Origin: Rehmannia glutinosa
Lineage: Eukaryota; Streptophyta; Magnoliopsida; Lamiales; Orobanchaceae
DNA length: 64,000 bases
Direction: 5' to 3'
NCBI GenBank assembly: GCA_016081115.2
Contig: CM071930.1
Span: 26,303,641 to 26,367,640, forward strand
In this document: one piece after another, positions 34,218-45,588 of the stretch
How the letters are laid out: the number at the start of each line of letters is the position of its first letter
Numbering within the stretch: position 1 is the stretch's first letter
Notes under the pieces: generated by a model
Told to the model about the DNA's origin: nothing
The model's input: the letters and a program-made list of their open reading frames with translations, nothing else
Database searches by the model: none
Made by a program: the position numbers and the translations under genes

Positions 34218-35012
34218 AGCTCTTCTTTAATCTTTACTGATTTTGGTTGTGGTACTGGTAAGAATATTTTTAAGCAGTACCTGGATAAAGAATCTTATGT
34301 CTTTTGTACTGCTTTTAAAATTCTATGTTTCCTATTATAATCAGGGGATGCTTTGCTTGCTAAAAGTGTGAAGAATAGAGTTTTCTCCTTTGATCTTGTC
34401 TCAAATGATCTTTCACTAATTGCATGCGATATGTCCAATGTATGTTGCCTAACTTTTTCCTCTACTTCTATCGGCTTTTGAGGTTGGTAACTAGAAGGAA
34501 AAGTGTCTTCACGAAGCAAACCGTGTTGTTAAGCCTCAGAATGAATGTGATATTGTCTTAACGCTTTTAACGCTCCAAAATGTTGATTTTTAAGTTCATA
34601 ATGCAAGTTTTATTGGACCTGTGCAGTGGGTTGCTTTTAATAGCTGAAGTGAAAAACAGGTTCGACCCGAATACTGGAGGAGCAGACCCAAATGAATTTC
34701 TTAAAGCCATAAAGTGAACTCGGATTTACCTCAATGTCCAAGGTTTTATAATTTACTCCCTCTTTTATTTTAGAACAACGTGTATAATTCTTGCTAATAG
34801 TTATTTCTTCTGTGCAGGATTTCTCCAATAAAATGTTTATACAACACTACATACAGAAAAGGTTTGATGTTAAACTGCTGTGTTTTTTTAATTGCTTTCT
34901 TTTGTTGATCTTAAACCATGCCTTCTATTTTCTTCTGCGCAGGAGAAAACTGAGAGCTAAGGACATTAAGTTGCCTGAATTGAAACCTTGTTTGAACAAA
35001 CGTCGTCGAGTT
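34218..35012 (+). pseudogene. RRP8: RRP8-like rRNA-processing methyltransferase, 3' exons
   Basis: Blocks in order are: 34218-34257 (SSSLIFTDFGCG, the SAM-binding motif I), 34345-34439 (DALLAKSVKNRVFSFDLVSN, then DLSLIACDMSN), about 34507-34539 (LHEANRVVKP), 34627-34742 (GLLLIAEVKNRFDPNTGGAD), 34818-34861 (DFSNKMFIQHYIQK) and 34943-35012 (KDIKLPELKPCLNKRR). Introns have GT..AG borders. A frame change in the 34627 exon (KAIK then stop in frame 1; ELGFTSMSK in the next frame) and loss of most of the exon before HEANRVVKP confirm decay. The CACTA terminus at 34217 directly abuts coding sequence. Confidence 0.8.
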
Positions 35013-35270
35013 CTAATTAAACTTCCGATGGTTAAGAAATTTTGTTGCCACGAGAGAAAATATTATGAGTCGTAGGTGGAATGCATTATGTATTCATTTA
35101 ATACATTGTCGTCTTGTGGTAGAAGTTTGTGCGTCTAGAGCAAGTGGCCCGTGTTCGATCTCATATAAAATTGTGTCTTCGTCTTCTTTAATTTGTTGTC
35201 TGTCTTTTTATTTCTTCAATTTGATGGATTGAGATTTCTTGTTACTCAATCTTATTCCACTTTTTATTCC

Positions 35271-35339
35271 ATTGTATTTGATGAATGACATGTGTATAAG
35301 ATGATGTCATAATTGTGCATGTCATTCATCAATACAAAG
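35271..35339. repeat. short inverted repeat
   Basis: Arms ttgtatttgatgaatgacatg (from about 35271) and catgtcattcatcaatacaa (35318-35338 region) pair with one bulge around a 25-nt loop. It may be the end of a MITE or a chance hairpin. Confidence 0.5.
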
Positions 35340-36290
35340 GCAATGGTCGAAACTATCATGGTGGATGTGGTTTCAGTTTTTATCCACATATTTTGTCAAA
35401 TGATGAATATGGTGGTTACTGGACCATCAATTTTTGATGAAGAAATTGACAACACTATCATGGAGGTTGGTCACCTATCTTTGATACTGAATGTGACGAT
35501 ACAATTTCGATGGTTGCCTACAAAAAACCGCCGAAATTTGACGAGGCCGCTTGTGGTTATGACGGACCACCAATTTTGGCCAATGAAAATGAGAGTCACC
35601 ATACGCATGAGTCATGCAACATGATCTTAACTCGGGAAAATTTTTGTTCAATACTAACAAGGAAATATTACCATCTAAAGACATTGGTTTTGGACTATCA
35701 ATTTTGTTCAAGCCTATGGGGAGATTGATTGAAGAGAAGCTATGGACAAGAAATGGATTGTTTTGTTTTTGATCTAGCTCAAATATATTTTGATATTCGC
35801 CTTGTTTTTCCATCTCGTCCTCCTCGCGCTCCTCCATGGTTTGGCAATTCTTTGATCTCCCTTCCGATTCGAGGACGAATCGTTTCGACCCCGGAGAGAA
35901 TGATGGAGATATTGATAAAGATATGATATTGTTTTATTATCTTTTAGGATTTTAGAATATATTTTAGAATATCTATATTATATTTTAGGAAGTGATTTAT
36001 ATGTTTAGGATTCTATTTAGTTTATTCTTTAAGTTTCTTAGAAGTTAGGAGTTTTATTGTGATAGAATTTTAATCCTATAAATACTTGCTACTTTATTAT
36101 TTTTAGGGAGGTTGAATATTATTAAATTTTGAGATTTATCCCTTTTTTATTGCAATTTATGTTTTTTTGTGAAGATCCGTGTTGCTTTTGTTCGTTGCGC
36201 TCCTTGTACTTCTAATTGGAAACTCTAATTATGAAAATTTATTTCGCTTTCCTTTATATTTTCTTTGGTACAAGGCTTTCGATGACAAAA
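35313..36290 (+). mobile_element. Ty3/gypsy-like relic: spacer/pol tail and LTR start
   Basis: One frame reads DEYGGYWTINF, then SPIFDTECDDTISMVAYKKP and PKFDEAACGYDGPPI (35405-35575), an acidic gag-protease spacer style seen in plant gypsy elements. At 35850-35920 a frame reads DLPSDSRTNRF, then DPGENDGDIDKD, close to the 'LRTNxFxEGxND' tail that ends many plant gypsy polyproteins. An LTR-like AT-rich stretch with a TATA-like tataaatac at about 36080 follows. The interior is deleted and frames change. The lineage cannot be given. Confidence 0.4.
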
Positions 36291-36599
36291 GAGGGGGAAG
36301 AAAAAGAAAAACGGGTTGGAGAACATAACATTTGTATTTACTTGCTGGCGAAAATATTAGGAAAAGAAAAAACGAAAAATACACTTTTGTAATTAGGAAA
36401 AAGAAATCCTGAAACTTTATATTGAAAACTAATGTAGTGTATTTGCTTCTCGAGCATATTTATAACGTCCCCACTCATTGTTTTTTTTAAGACAATCAAA
36501 TAGAATTGTGATTTTCATTTAACTTTTTCCTCATCAAAATCTTTGAACCAAATGAAGCGATATATCATTAACTCAATAAAAGAATTAACTTAATAAAAG

Positions 36600-38110
36600 A
36601 ATTAAATTATTAGGCAAAATTATTTTTTTAGTTCTCTAAGTGGGGCCTTTTGGAAATTTGATCATTTGTTTTCTCAATTTTGAATTCAATCCTTTAAATG
36701 GATCACAAAAACTCTGTCGGATCCGTCTCTAACTTAGTCCGACTGTTAGATGATCGACCCACGGATCCTGTGGCATTTTCGTAATATTAGCAGTGGTGTT
36801 TTAGTAGTTTTCAAGGAGTATCGGTATTAGCAGTCCTTCTTAAATGTATTAGTCGTCCTTCTAAAAAGTATTAGCAGTTCTTCTGAAATGTATTAGTAGT
36901 TCCTTGAAGAGTTTTTTTAGTATTTATCCTAAATATACTCCTGAAATGTATTAGCAATCCCTTAAAAAAGTATTAGTAGTTCCTCGAAAAAGTATTAGTA
37001 GTTCCTTGAAATAAATTAAAATTTTCTCCCGAAATGTATTAGCAGTCATTCTGAAAAGTATTAGTCGTCCTTCTAAAATGTATTAGCAGTTCTTCTGAAA
37101 TGTATTAGTAGTTCCCCTGAATATAATTAAAATTTTCTCTTGAAATATATTAACAGTCCTTCTGAAAAGTATTAGTCGTCATTCTAAAAAGTATTAGCAG
37201 TTATTCTGAAATGTATTAGTAGTTCCCCGAAGAGTATTTTAGTATTTCTCCTGAATATAACTCACGAAATGTATTAGCAGTCCCTCAAAAAAGTATTAGT
37301 AGTTCCCCAAAAAAGTATTAGTAGTTCCATGGAGAGTATTTTAGTAGTTTCCCTAAATATAATTAAATTTTTCTCCTGAAATGTATTAGCAGTCCTTCTG
37401 AAAAGTATTAGCCGTCCTTCTAAAAAGTATTAGCAGTTCTTCTGAAATGTATTAATAGTTCACTGAAGAGTATATTAGTATTTCTTTTGAATATACTCCC
37501 GAAATGTATTAGCAGTCCCTCAAAAAAGTATTAGTAGTTCCTCGAAAATGTATTAGTAGTTCCCTGGATCTACCTTGAGTAACGCTTCTCAAATCGATTT
37601 TTTTTCTGTTCCATGCAAAAATTTATATGTTTGTTTTGATGCAGGTGATCAAATGGTTTTCTTCATCCTGAATGTGATAGAGGCAATCGGAGTTTTGCTG
37701 ACATTCAAACCATTTTTAGTCGAACGGCGTAATAATTGAGTTACCAGTAGTGGACAATATTATTCAATAATTATTTTGTTGGAGTATTATTCACTTACTA
37801 TTGAAAACAAGGATTTTTCGCAGAGCTCGAATGGTTTTTATGCAGTCCAATATTCTCGCGAAATAATTTGAGGGGGCATGGAGAAGGTGAAGGGAAAAAG
37901 GGGAGATGGTAGAGAGATGAAAGGGGAAAGTTGCAGCAGGTTGAATATTTGATTTGAGGGCTAAGGCTGAAAATGGGAAAAATCTTGCGGGTTAGAACGG
38001 GTCAACTATTGGGTCAAATTTGGGTTAGTTGGTGGGGCTCCGTCTAACGAACTAGATCTGTTAGACCGTCTGACAAGAGACCTACTCTAAATGGATTAAA
38101 TTCAGACTTT
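36600..38110. mobile_element. minisatellite-bearing repeat element, copy 2
   Basis: The ends carry loosely inverted blocks: cctttaaatggatcac...ggatccgtctctaac near 36690-36735, and tctgttagaccgtctgacaa...ctctaaatggatt near 38065-38098. Between them is the large TATTAG array and about 500 bp of unique sequence. Copy 1 is at 26400-27460. No coding region was seen. Confidence 0.4.
36785..37565. repeat. TATTAG minisatellite with higher-order structure
   Basis: Basic units of about 20 bp read gtattagNNgtNcNtctgaaaa, alternating tagtagttcc, tagcagtcc and tagtcgtcc forms. A longer block of about 236 bp is repeated, for example starting at 37139 and 37375 (gaaatgtattagcagtcctt in the second). Confidence 0.85.
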
Positions 38111-38113
38111 TAG

Positions 38114-39720
38114 GGGTTATTTACTTATTTTACTGTCTGTGGTATTTGCCACAGACTTTTGTATTTATAGGGTGGGTTGGGGGGTATTTTAAAAAATAAG
38201 TGTAGGCGCCCTTAGAAAGAGTGCCTACTAGGCAGGCGCCTTTATAAGAGGCGCCTGCTGACTCAACTCTGTTTTTTTTTCTTCCGTCTGACACGTAGGC
38301 GCCAGTTTGACTGGCGCCTACAACCTGGACTTTTTTTTTTCGAAATTTAATTTTTAAATATAAAAAACACGATTTTTGGATATTACTAAATCGAAATATT
38401 ACTCAATCGAAACACGATTACATAATAAAATAAACATAATTAAAAAAAATAACAAGAAAATTATATATTAAAACACTGAAATAAGATACTGCATGCCATT
38501 ACAACACAAGTACGCGAAATCAGTACGCAAACAACAGGAACACTGCACGATCAAACTGACGCCTACAACCTGAATTTTTTATTTTTTTTATTTTTGAAAT
38601 TTAATTTTTAAATATAAAAATACAATTTTTGGATATTACTGAATCGAAATATTACTCAATTAAAACACGATTACATAATAAAGTTTACACCATATAATTA
38701 AAAAACTGTCAGGTAATTGCATATTAAAATACTGAAATAAGATACAACATGCTATTATAACATAAGTACGCGAAGCCGATACGCAAACAACAAGAACATT
38801 CGTCAGTTTGACTGGCGCCTACAACCGAAAAATGTTCCGGTTGTTTGCGTACCGGTTATTCGCGTACTTATGTTGTAACATCATGTCGTATTTTATTTTA
38901 ATATTTTAATATGTAATTTCCTTATTGTTTTAATTATGTGTTGTAGACTTTATTATGTAATCATGTTTCGATTCAGTTAGGGGTGAGCAAAACCGAACCG
39001 GAACCAAAAAATCGAACCGGACCGATGGTTTGGTTCATTTTTTTTTTGTTAAATGGTTTGGTTCAGTTTTGAATCCACTAAACCAAATTAATTTTTGGTT
39101 CGGTTTGGTGTGGTCCATAAAATGTCGGTTTGCACCGAACCGAACCGAATATATTTATTTCTATTTTTATATATTTTTTTATATTATTATTTCAATTTTT
39201 TAATTTATTATATTGTTAAATTGTAAAATAAATATAAAATATATTTTTTTAGCAAAAAAAAAACATAAAGGCCCAAAATAAAGCCCAAACCGAAAAACCG
39301 AACCGAACCAAACCGAAATAGTTTGGTTTGGTTCGGTTCGATTTTTCTAGCATTGTGGTTCGGTTTCGGTTTGAAAAAAATATAAATTCGGTTGTCGGTT
39401 TTTTGCGGTTCGTTTTGATTTTGCACCGAACCGGTCGTTTGCTCACCCCTAGATTCAGTAATATCCGAAAATTGTATTTTTATATTTTAAATTAAATCTC
39501 AAAAATAAAAAAAAATCAGGTTGTAGGCGCCAATTTGACCGGCGCCTACATGTGTCAGACGAAAAAAAAAAAAGTCCAAGTCAGCAGGCGCCTCTCATAA
39601 AGGCGCCTGCATAGTAGGCGCCCTTTCTAGGGGCGCCTACACTTATAGTTTTAAACATTCTCCAACCCACCCCAAAAACATAAAAGCCTGTGGCAAATGC
39701 CACAGACGGTAAAATAACCC
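38114..39720. mobile_element. fold-back (MULE-like) element with long inverted arms
   Basis: The left arm starts GGGTTATTT...actgtctgtgg, and the right arm ends ccacagacggtaaaataaccc. Pairing continues through taggcgcc-rich blocks (38190-38320 against 39530-39650) and, more loosely, into the AT-rich interior. The interior also holds a tandem copy of part of the left arm (38560-38830). Flanks GACTTTTAG (38105-38113) and GACTAGTGG (39721-39729) agree at 6 of 9 positions, compatible with a decayed 9-bp Mutator-type duplication. No coding region is present. Confidence 0.6.
38978..39451. mobile_element. hAT-type MITE nested in the fold-back element
   Basis: Perfect 14-bp terminal inverted repeats TAGGGGTGAGCAAA and TTTGCTCACCCCTA are flanked by a perfect 8-bp duplication GATTCAGT at 38970-38977 and 39452-39459. 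Eight-bp duplications and the TAGGG start are hAT features. The interior is made largely of ggttcggtt/aaccgaacc motifs on both strands and codes for nothing recognisable. Confidence 0.88.
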
Positions 39721-39796
39721 GACTAGTGGATTTTTTTTAATTCAAATTTTACCTTCTAGTGGATTTCTTTTAAATCAACAGATTTGCACCCATCTT

Positions 39797-40222
39797 AGCA
39801 ACATTGTCTGCTTAAATAAGCAAATTAATTATCTCCAATAAGCAACACAATCCACATAAAAAGGCAACATACTTACTTAGCAACATTGTCTGCCTAAATA
39901 AGCAACATATTTGTCCTTGATAAGCAACATAATTGACATAAATAAGCAACATAATTACATATATATAAAAAGATAAATCAAAGGGAATAGTTTGTGGTTG
40001 CAACATTGTCTGCCTAAATAAGCAACATATTTGCCCTCAATAAGCAACATATTTCGCACTGTGGAATGCGCCAATATTAATTGCAAGTTTGACTATGAAA
40101 GGAAAGAGAGAATTTCAGAGATATAATTTCAAACATATCCAGAAAAAAACAACATATTTGTCTTTAATAAGCTAAATATTTGTCTTCAATGAGCAACATA
40201 TTTCTCACAGGGGATAAGGTCA
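39797..40222. repeat. ATAAGCAACAT minisatellite
   Basis: At least twelve diverged units of about 18-25 bp share aataagcaacatattt or gcaacattgtctgcctaaat. The array is interrupted around 39960-40000 and 40060-40145. Confidence 0.75.
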
Positions 40223-40458
40223 GAGGTATGGTTTCAAACAAATCCCAAAAAATGAATGTGAACGCGCACTACCAAAAATAACTCCCATTTTTACTAATAT
40301 TCAAACAAAATTACCTAGTTATCCTTAACAACCATTAATTAAATATAAACTAAAATAAAAATCAGTTAAATTTGCATCGTTAAAAAGAAGAGGTCAACAC
40401 TCCAGATTTGGTCTCACGTACTTATTTAAATTATATGGACTCACCAGATCCAAATTCT

Positions 40459-40471
40459 ATATATATATATA

Positions 40472-40515
<44 letters not shown>
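40459..40515. repeat. (AT)n(TG)n microsatellite
   Basis: AT run followed by about 18 TG units. Confidence 0.92.
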
Positions 40516-40516
<1 letters not shown>

Positions 40517-42733
40517 AATATTTTAGTGTTTTTAATCCCAACACAATTGTTGGATAATAGAATTTGCCGTGAATCTCATGACTATTATCTTTAAGTTTGA
40601 ATAAATTATCGCGTGAGTCTTGATATATATCATAATATCTAAATATGTGGAGTATACTTTTTGATTAGGATTTAGTGATGTACTTTAAAATATTTAACTA
40701 TGAATATTGATGTAATTTTTGAAGCAAATATAACATATTTAAATATAACTATCATATGCATATATAAATGTTTGATAATTCGTTTTTTTAACTGCTAGCG
40801 CTAGAGTATCTTTACCCAAATCCTATGATAGTAATACTACTCGTACTCATCCCAAATTCAATCATAAATTATATATACCCATCACTCGCAAGTGATGTAA
40901 CCCTCCCAAACCCGAAAAAAAAAGTTACCCTTACCATTCCATTAGGAATCGAACAGGTGTGCGCACCCGCATCTACTCATCCATAGTCGCCCCCCCCAAT
41001 TATAAACCCTGGGTCCGCCCCTGTTAATAGGTGATGGTTGTTGATTGATAGTAAATATAATGATACATGAAATTGCTTCAGTAGAAACAAATATCTCATG
41101 CCACGATAATATAAATAATACAAAAATTTGTGTGAGACCGTCTCACAGATCTAGATCCGTGAAACAGAGCCATAAATACCCGAACCCGCTAATAACCACC
41201 CAAATACCAACTGATAGTGATGCTTGGCGAGATAGCAGTTTTAGTTCCACCCAACTCTTATCCAAAATCGATTTGTCTCGATCTTTTCATTTTTCTTCTT
41301 TCTCTTCGTGAATTAAAATCGTAGTCCACCACTCCGCTCCAATTAATTACTCTTCATTTTCAACAAGAAATTAAAATTAATACAAAGAGAAACATAAGAA
41401 ATTAAGACTTTAAGAGCTATTTCAACACCTGGGCCTTCTACTCTCCCACTACCTCATTTTCCGTTCATTTTCCAATTTTGTTACCTTCACATATTTTGGG
41501 GTGGTGGTGTAACACCCGAGAAAAAAAAGTGTGTTTTTAATTAGTTATATAGCCCATTAGTGAATCACTATTATTATTGGATTTATTATCCAATTACATG
41601 GCCCATGAGGAATCCGAAGGTGCTTGGGAAACTAGCTAGGGTAATTATATTAGGAGCCTTTCGTTATTAGAGTTTTATTATACCACATTAGAGAGGACAA
41701 AAAAAAAACATCCAGTTCTATTTCTCTGCTCCATCAAAGCCTCCATTGTCTACCATACAACCACGACGAAGTTTTCTTTAACGTCATGATCCCTCAATTG
41801 CCTTCCTATTTCATCCTCAACTCCTAAGGTAATTTACTTATAAATTTCGAAACCCAAGCTATACTGTTCAAATTTTCTGATGTTTTAATGTCATTCTTCA
41901 TAGAGTTTTTATCGTACAATTAAAATTTCATACTAATCCGATGAGTACTTTTGTAGTTATTGAATTTTCAAACTAAGATGCCATAATTTATGTTATTCCC
42001 TATTTTCGTTTTAAAAAATCCAAAAACCTATTTATACGTATCCGAAGTTTGTGAAAATTTAATATGTTATATTATCATATGTTTATAATATTCAATTAAG
42101 ATTTCATATAATTTTGAGTTGTATTTTATTTTATATGGAATTTGCATTCACGCTTTTCAAATTTTGAATGTACTTTGTTTTTTATTTATAAATTCAAGAA
42201 ACCATGTATAAATACCTTCCAAATAACTGAATTTCTGATATGTTATGTATTATAATGTATAATATTGTGTGGAAAAATATCAGATAATTCTAACTTATAA
42301 TTATTTAAATATTAACTAGTTTCCAAAACATTACAGTTTTAGCTATGACAAAAAGTCTAGTTTATGAAATTCAAAATGTAAAGTTAAAGAATTCTAAATA
42401 TTATGTTATACTATGGTATGTGTATTATATGTAGTTAAAATTCCAGATTCAAAAGTACTATATTTATTTAAATATAATTTTTCTTCCATAGCTGTGCAGG
42501 ATTTAGTGTTACATCAATTTCAGTTTCAGAAATTCAAAACCCATAGCTAAACATTTTAAATCTTCGTGAAATTTTTATATGATATCTATTTTTGAATCTA
42601 TTATATACTGTAAAAATATTAAATAATTCTAGTATACGGTGTATGAAAAATACTATTCAATCCCAACTGCGCAGAGATTTGCAGTACAAGAAATCATACA
42701 TATTATGACAAATTTTTGTACCATGCATATTTG
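40516..42733. other. AT-rich stretch with isolated transposon-end motifs
   Basis: No gene was recognised. A single hAT-like terminus (cctgggtccgcccctg, 41008-41023) has no visible partner. At 41128-41160 a short palindrome gtgagaccgtctcac occurs, as in common plant MITEs. At 41507 the text tgtaacacccgagaaa resembles the start of a gypsy (Tekay/Del-type) LTR. None of these could be extended to a full element. Confidence 0.35.
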
Positions 42734-43454
42734 TTTGTCATAATTTGTTAGTAACAGCGACGAATATTATTTTTGTCAATGAAAAATACTCTTTTATGAT
42801 ACCATTTATTTTCACCACTATTGATCTTATATGTCATCATTATTAGTTGTTTTTCATGACAGTTAACTGAAATCCATCACAGTAATTTATAGACAGTAGA
42901 ATTTTGCCCCCAAATTTAGGAGGAAAAGCTTTCAGTGACAAATTGATTATAAGTGGTGATAACATTTGGTGTCACAACATATTTTATTTCATGACAACAT
43001 AATATTTGTTATTTTTTTTAAAAAAAATAGTGACACCATTATTTCATCACCAAAATTCACATTTAGTGACGATCAATATGAATATGTCGCCATTTTATTT
43101 TAGGGCCACATATTTTGTCAAAACTTTGTCATAATTTGTTAATTAACAGTGACAAATTTTATTTTTGTCAATGAAAATTATACCTTTTGATACTTTTTAT
43201 TTCCGTCACTATTGATCTTATATGTCATCACTAATGTTCATATTTTATTGCGGTTATTTGAATTCCGTCATTGTAATTTGTAAAGGTAAAATTTCTCACA
43301 AAAATATAGGAGAAAAACATTTCAATGACAAATTAATTATAATTGATGATGACATTTTGTATCCCAAAATATTTGTTTTCTTGACAAAATCAGATTTTGT
43401 CATTGATCATTTTAACAAATAGTGATATCTTTATTTCGTCAACAAAAATCATAT
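42734..43454. repeat. tandem duplication, period about 391 bp
   Basis: Two copies run from ttgtcataatttgtta at 42735 and 43126. They share tttttgtcaatgaaaa, cactattgatcttatatgtc and aggagaaaa/aggaggaaaa blocks in order at roughly 75-80% identity by eye. The second copy is cut by the copia LTR at 43455. Repeated gtgaca/tgtcac motifs suggest a CACTA-like subterminal region, but no terminus was found. Confidence 0.6.
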
Positions 43455-44996
43455 TGTAGGTCCCAAAGGGTATGGTGTAAGGTTTAGAAGGGTGGGGTGT
43501 TGAATAAACCTTACCAACTTTTCACTTTTTATTCTTTTTAAAAATTTCAACAGAGTTGACTCGAATCAGCTAAGTCCTTGGGGGACAACTAGGTCGGCTT
43601 ACTTCAGCAAAGTTACCCACTCAACAGACTGAACTGAGCTGTTGATAGTATAACTTAGCTGCGTCAGCTAACACTTAACTTTTTAGATGATTTGGTTTTA
43701 TATAGCAGAAGACTTATCACCCTTGTTAATTTTAAGCACTTTTTTAACACTTGTTTTTAGCAATGTTATTATCAGTTGGGTTTGCAGTTTAACTAATAAT
43801 CAATTATAAAAGTATGCAAGAAAGTAAAGTGCTGAAAGTAAATGACACAAGTAAATTTTATAGTGGTTCGAGGATGGGGTAATTCCTCTAATCCACTCTT
43901 CTCCAACTCCTGGAGGAATCCACTAAGTAATATATCAGGTTACAAAGTAGTTCTTCAGTCTAGAGACAACCTTGATCATACAGCTGGCTTCTCCTGCGAC
44001 TCAGCTTCTTCACAAGACAGCTGCCTTGCTACTTCAGCTCCCTTCAAACCCTTGGAATTGATCACACAGCCTTCCAACGAGCTCAAAACTTCTGGTTCGA
44101 TCTTGAACCTTACTACAACTCCTTCAAACTTGGAGTGTAGACCTCTTTTATTCTTAAAATTTTTTCTTTTTCAACTGGTTGAAGTATTCTTTCCTTCACA
44201 ACACGTGTTGGATCGAGTTCCTTCGAGTTTTAGGCTTGAGTATTTTCTTGAAACAATATTTGCAGATATTACTTGCTTGAAAATTGCTTGCTAGATCGGT
44301 TTTTTTTTCTCAAATGCTTCCTCAACCTTTTATAGTGCTCATTTGAAAATTTGCTCGTTGAAGAGATATGCTATTTTCAAATGACACTTTCTTGTTCATT
44401 GGCTTGTCTTTTCTTGACCTGAAACATTGTGATGTTGACCCTTCCTCGTATTAAATGGCTCTGCAGCTTTTCAGGGCCTGGCACAAGATTCAGTGCTTCC
44501 CATTGGTTTATCCCTTTTGCATATTTCTGGGCCAAACACTTTAAGACAGGGCAGCTTGGACTTATTACTATATCGAGTAATATCCTTGACTTCCGTCCAA
44601 CGGATTAATCTCAGTCGACCTGACTTGACTGTTGTCTTTACCCTTTGACTTGAGACTGCTCCATCTTTTAAGGAAAAACTCAACTGTCTGTTCAACTGGT
44701 AGACTTGGCTCATTACTGACTTGACTGACACTTTTTCAACATTTACTCAGCTATTTCTCAGCTGGATCTCCTTCAGTCGAGTCTGTGCCTTCCATCTTGA
44801 CCATACTCAGTGACACACAGCCTAGTCTTCACTCTAGTCTTCCGTTGACTTCTTACATTCTTTGACATAGCTGACTTCACTCAGCTCATGCAGTCCTATC
44901 TATTACAAAGTAGGAATACAAGGAAAATGGGGTGCCAACTTCCTATTCTAAGTTTTACATGGTATCATAAAAATCTTAACAATAAATTTCCTAATA
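43455..44996 (-). repeat. 3' LTR of copia fragment C
   Basis: On the minus strand it starts TATTAGGAAATTTATTG (TA for the expected TG) and ends ccctttgggacctaca. It is 1542 bp long and collinear with the other copia LTRs. The polypurine tract lies against it at 44997-45010. The matching 5' half of this element is absent from the window. Confidence 0.88.
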
Positions 44997-45010
44997 ATTT
45001 CCCCCTTTTT
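44997..45010 (-). other. polypurine tract of copia fragment C
   Basis: AAAAAGGGGGAAAT on the minus strand, directly against the LTR at 44996, identical to the tract of element A. Confidence 0.88.
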
Positions 45011-45295
45011 GATGATACCAAAACTTAAATAAAAATTACAGCAAACACAAGCAGTGCAGTACAAAGAATGCATGCTTTGAATATGTCAATATTATTGATC
45101 ATAGCATTCTTGTCCTTCACAAAACTGTTTACAAAATGTACTATATACACTGTATCAGAGTTTATACATACATTAAATTACAACATGTATCAGAGCAAAG
45201 TTACAAATGAGTGTCAAAGCATTATGAGATTACAAAAGCACCTACAACTATGTATTTATAGTAGAGTAAAGTACATGAAGGGGTTACAGCTGTCT

Positions 45296-45588
45296 TCAAC
45301 ACCTTGGCTGCTTCCTTCTTCTCTCTTCATCTTCAGCTCTCCTCCTGTCTTTCTTTGCTCTTCTCCTTTTCCTGTCTTCTTCTTCTTTCTTCTTCTTCTC
45401 ATAAGCATGCCTAGCAGCAGGGTCATCCCTACGCTGCCTCTCTTCCCATTCGCGTGTTACTCTTTCATTCTCTGCTTTTTGCCTCCTCACAGCTTCCTCA
45501 TTCTTGCACTTTACCTTAAGGTTGGCAAGAGGATCCTACCCAACCCAGTAATTTAATCCCTTTTTCTGTGGATTAGTATACTTTATGT
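45296..45588 (-). pseudogene. C-terminus of the copia extra ORF (fragment C)
   Basis: The minus strand encodes a highly charged coiled coil (ENERVTREWEERQRRDDPAA, then HAYEKKKKEEEDRKRRRAKK) ending RRRKQPRC and a stop at 45296. It corresponds to the C-terminus of the extra ORF in elements A (before 14343) and B (48078-48290). The frame is open for about 65 codons from the first Met. It is cut off near 45588, where plus-strand gag begins. Confidence 0.72.

Noticed and set aside
35105..35170. Second tRNA-derived SINE (A-box-like gtggtagaag, B-box-like gtgttcgatctc)
   Set aside because: The boxes are weak and no body, tail or target duplication could be defined.
36785..37565. CRISPR-like array
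   Set aside because: The repeats are tandem with no unique spacers, are degenerate, and the DNA is plant nuclear; it is a minisatellite.
41008..41023. hAT terminus cctgggtccgcccctg
   Set aside because: Only one end is present; no partner terminus or 8-bp duplication was found nearby.
41507..41700. Solo LTR of a Tekay/Del-type gypsy element (tgtaacacccgag start)
   Set aside because: Only a start-like motif was seen. No matching end, PBS or target duplication was found.
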